NCBI GenBank assembly: GCA_015494385.1 | Contig: WGBJ01000510.1 | Coordinates: 1 to 7,044 of the forward strand | Direction of reading: 5' to 3' | DNA from: Marinosulfonomonas sp. | GTDB taxonomy: Bacteria; Pseudomonadota; Alphaproteobacteria; Rhodobacterales; Rhodobacteraceae | Length of the DNA: 7,044 bases | Shown here: positions 5,508-7,044 of the stretch, piece after piece | How the letters are laid out: each line of letters begins with the position of its first letter | Position numbering within the stretch: the stretch's first letter is position 1 | Translations under genes and position numbers: made by a program | The notes under the pieces: model-generated | Seen by the model: the letters and a program-made list of their open reading frames with translations, nothing else | Told to the model about the DNA's origin: nothing | Database searches by the model: none

Positions 5508-6011
5508 ATGATCACCCCCGACTATGTGCAATTGATGGCGCGTTACAACCAATGGCAAAACCGCAGCCTGTATGAGGCTGCCGATACATTGGACGACGCG
5601 GCGCGGCGCATGGATCGGGGGGCGTTTTTCGGCTCGATTCACAACACGCTGGCACACATCCTGTGGGGCGATACCCTGTGGATGAGCCGCTTTGACGGAT
5701 GGGAACCACCCACCGATAAAGGCGGCATCGTCATTGCCGATTGGGAGGGTTTAAAACAATCCCGCAAAGTGGCGGATGCGCGTTTTATTGACTGGGGCGC
5801 GCGTGTCACACAGGCAGACTTCGAGGGCGATTTCTCGTGGCATTCCTCAGTTTTACAGCGCGATTTCACCAAACCCAAATCAGTTTGCGTAATGCAGATA
5901 TTCAACCACCAGACCCATCATCGTGGCCAGGTCCACGCCATGCTAACCGCTGCCGGCACCAAGCCGGAGGATACAGATTTGCCATTTATTCCCGACGAAT
6001 ATCAGGCATAG
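5508..6011 (+). CDS. DinB-fold (DinB/YfiT-like) metal-binding protein
   Basis: A 167-residue four-helix-bundle protein, ATG 5508, only 2 nt after the dehydrogenase TAG; its ribosome site GGAGAGGAA (5494-5502) lies inside the end of that gene, so translation is probably coupled. The metal-binding triad is visible: His50 in NTLAHILWGD, and the HxxxH pair His134/His138 in NHQTHHRGQVHAML. The opening YVQLMARYNQWQNRSLYEAAD is typical of the family. Members include thiol-dependent transferases (bacillithiol or mycothiol S-transferases) and isomerases, and many uncharacterised proteins; despite the name, the fold has no established link to DNA polymerase DinB. Its role between two acyl-CoA enzymes is unknown; a thiol- or CoA-related detoxification of a reactive enoyl-CoA is possible but speculative. 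Confidence 0.9.
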   Translation: MITPDYVQLMARYNQWQNRSLYEAADTLDDAARRMDRGAFFGSIHNTLAHILWGDTLWMSRFDGWEPPTDKGGIVIADWEGLKQSRKVADARFIDWGARVTQADFEGDFSWHSSVLQRDFTKPKSVCVMQIFNHQTHHRGQVHAMLTAAGTKPEDTDLPFIPDEYQA

Positions 6012-6026
6012 AAAAGGAAAAACACC

Positions 6027-7019
6027 ATGACATTCAACGCATTGATCGTCGAAAAGAACGACGAAGGTAAAACCAGCGCATCCGTGCAGCAGATTTCCGA
6101 GGCTCAACTGCCCGAAGCCGACGTCACCGTGGCGGTGGAATACTCCACCGTGAACTACAAGGACGGGCTGTGCATCGGCCCCGGTGGCGGTCTGGTGCGC
6201 AACTATCCGCATATCCCGGGGATTGATTTCGCCGGTACCGTGGAAACCTCCTCGGACGAGCGATACAAGCCTGGCGACAAAGTGGTACTGACCGGCTGGC
6301 GCGTGGGCGAGGCCCATTGGGGCGGCTATGCGCAAAAGGCACGGGTAAAGGCCGACTGGCTGGTGCCGTTGCCCGAGGGGCTGACCACTCGGCAAGCGAT
6401 GGCCGTAGGCACGGCGGGCTTTACCGCAATGCTGGCGGTGATGGCGCTTGAGGATCACGGTTTGAAACCGGGCAATGGGCCGGTGCTGGTGACGGGGGCT
6501 GCGGGCGGTGTTGGCTCGGTTGCCACGGCCATTCTGGCAAACCTTGGGCATGAGGTTGCCGCAGTCACAGGCCGTCCCGAGGCGGCGGATTACCTGAAAT
6601 CCCTTGGCGCCACCCAGATCGTGCCGCGCGAGGACATCAACGAGACCACCAAACGCCCGCTGGAAAGCGAAACATGGGCCGGTTGTGTCGATGCCGTGGG
6701 TGGTGACATGCTGGCGCGGGTGCTGGGGCAGATGAAATACGGTGCCTCGGTTGCCGCTGTGGGTCTGGCGGGCGGCGCGCAGTTGAACACCACGGTTATC
6801 CCGTTCCTGCTGCGCGGGGTGAACCTGCTGGGGATTGATAGCGTGATGCAACCATACGGGAACCGCGTCAAAGCATGGCAGCGGATCGCGCAGGATCTGC
6901 CGATGGACAAGCTGGAAGCGATGATCCAGCCCGCGACGATGAATGACCTGCCGCAACTGGGCCGTGACATCCTGAAAGGTCAGGTCAAAGGGCGCGTTGT
7001 GGTGGATGTGAACGCCTGA
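6027..7019 (+). CDS. acuI: AcuI/YhdH-type NADPH-dependent acryloyl-CoA reductase (zinc-free MDR)
   Basis: A 330-residue medium-chain dehydrogenase/reductase, ATG 6027 after AAGGAAA (6014-6020), 15 nt beyond the DinB stop; TGA 7017-7019. Family reaction: acryloyl-CoA + NADPH to propionyl-CoA, which removes toxic acryloyl-CoA during DMSP/acrylate and 3-hydroxypropionate metabolism. Seen: YSTVNYKDGL (39-48), PGIDFAGTV (64-72), GDKVVLTGWRVGEAHWGGYAQKARV (83-107), AVGTAGFTAMLAV, the NADP-binding GAAGGVGSVA (157-166) with TGRPE (181-185) contacting the 2'-phosphate, LRGVNLLGIDSV, and VKGRVVVDV at the C-terminus. The zinc-ligand Cys residues of alcohol dehydrogenases are absent, as expected for this subfamily. 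The pattern matches what I recall of Rhodobacter AcuI, but other YhdH/YhfP quinone-oxidoreductase-like members have the same motifs, so the exact substrate is less certain than the family. Confidence 0.87.
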   Translation: MTFNALIVEKNDEGKTSASVQQISEAQLPEADVTVAVEYSTVNYKDGLCIGPGGGLVRNYPHIPGIDFAGTVETSSDERYKPGDKVVLTGWRVGEAHWGGYAQKARVKADWLVPLPEGLTTRQAMAVGTAGFTAMLAVMALEDHGLKPGNGPVLVTGAAGGVGSVATAILANLGHEVAAVTGRPEAADYLKSLGATQIVPREDINETTKRPLESETWAGCVDAVGGDMLARVLGQMKYGASVAAVGLAGGAQLNTTVIPFLLRGVNLLGIDSVMQPYGNRVKAWQRIAQDLPMDKLEAMIQPATMNDLPQLGRDILKGQVKGRVVVDVNA

Positions 7020-7028
7020 ATGAATTGA

Positions 7029-7044
7029 ACAGGGGCTTTTCCCC
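7029..7044 (+). terminator. Partial terminator-like hairpin after acuI, cut by window edge
   Basis: ACAGGGGCTTTTCCCC begins 9 bp after the acuI stop: GGGG (7032-7035) and CCCC (7041-7044) enclose CTTTT. If the next bases complement ACA, the stem would be 7 bp or longer. The downstream U-run, if any, is outside the window. Confidence 0.45.

Noticed and set aside
5943..6956. Minus-strand open frame of 337 codons over the acuI-like gene.
   Set aside because: No recognisable motif; shadow of a strongly supported reductase gene.
7029..7038. AACAGGGGCT near the right edge also occurs at 3246-3255 in the tandem palindromes, suggesting a second repeat copy.
   Set aside because: Only 10 bases match and the surrounding palindromes are absent; the window ends before it could be tested.

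Overview
The window looks like a chromosomal segment of a marine alphaproteobacterium of the Rhodobacterales (Roseobacter-type). Four things point there: a circularly permuted, two-piece ssrA (tmRNA) gene, an architecture typical of Alphaproteobacteria; its tag ANDNKAPMALAA; an AcuI/YhdH-type acryloyl-CoA reductase; and a small 'RRGFRAVENAGQ'-type protein of a kind I recall from Rhodobacterales. The genes are GC-rich. No mobile element or CRISPR array is visible.

Layout. Positions 1-786 (+) hold the C-terminal two thirds of a methionine gamma-lyase cut by the left edge. It converges, with a 5-bp gap, on a class C beta-lactamase-like serine hydrolase (792-1967, -). The 543 bases between that gene and the next CDS are not empty. 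About 2140-2464 on the minus strand is the permuted ssrA gene: acceptor piece first, then a 23-nt spacer, then the coding piece. Between ssrA and the hydrolase start lies an unusual set of interlocking inverted repeats (2029-2081). Upstream of ssrA on the same strand are a secreted DUF1287 protein (2511-3143, -), a pair of abutting perfect palindromes (3201-3254), and a small 76-codon gene (3254-3484, -) interrupted by a single in-frame TAA.

The right part is a divergent regulator/operon unit. A GntR/FCD-type regulator (3519-4253, -) faces a tight three-gene plus-strand operon: acyl-CoA dehydrogenase (4330-5505), DinB-fold protein (5508-6011) and AcuI-like zinc-free alcohol-dehydrogenase-superfamily reductase (6027-7019). 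A near-identical 15-bp element occurs twice in the 76-bp divergent spacer and probably is the regulator's operator. The unit probably handles a short-chain acyl-CoA: FAD-dependent desaturation by one enzyme and NADPH-dependent reduction of a 2-enoyl-CoA (acryloyl-CoA type) by the other. The substrate cannot be read from the sequence.

The most interesting items are the permuted tmRNA in an otherwise ORF-poor gap, the nonsense-interrupted small gene, the two palindrome structures, the paired regulator sites, and the replacement of the usual catalytic Glu by Asp in the acyl-CoA dehydrogenase.
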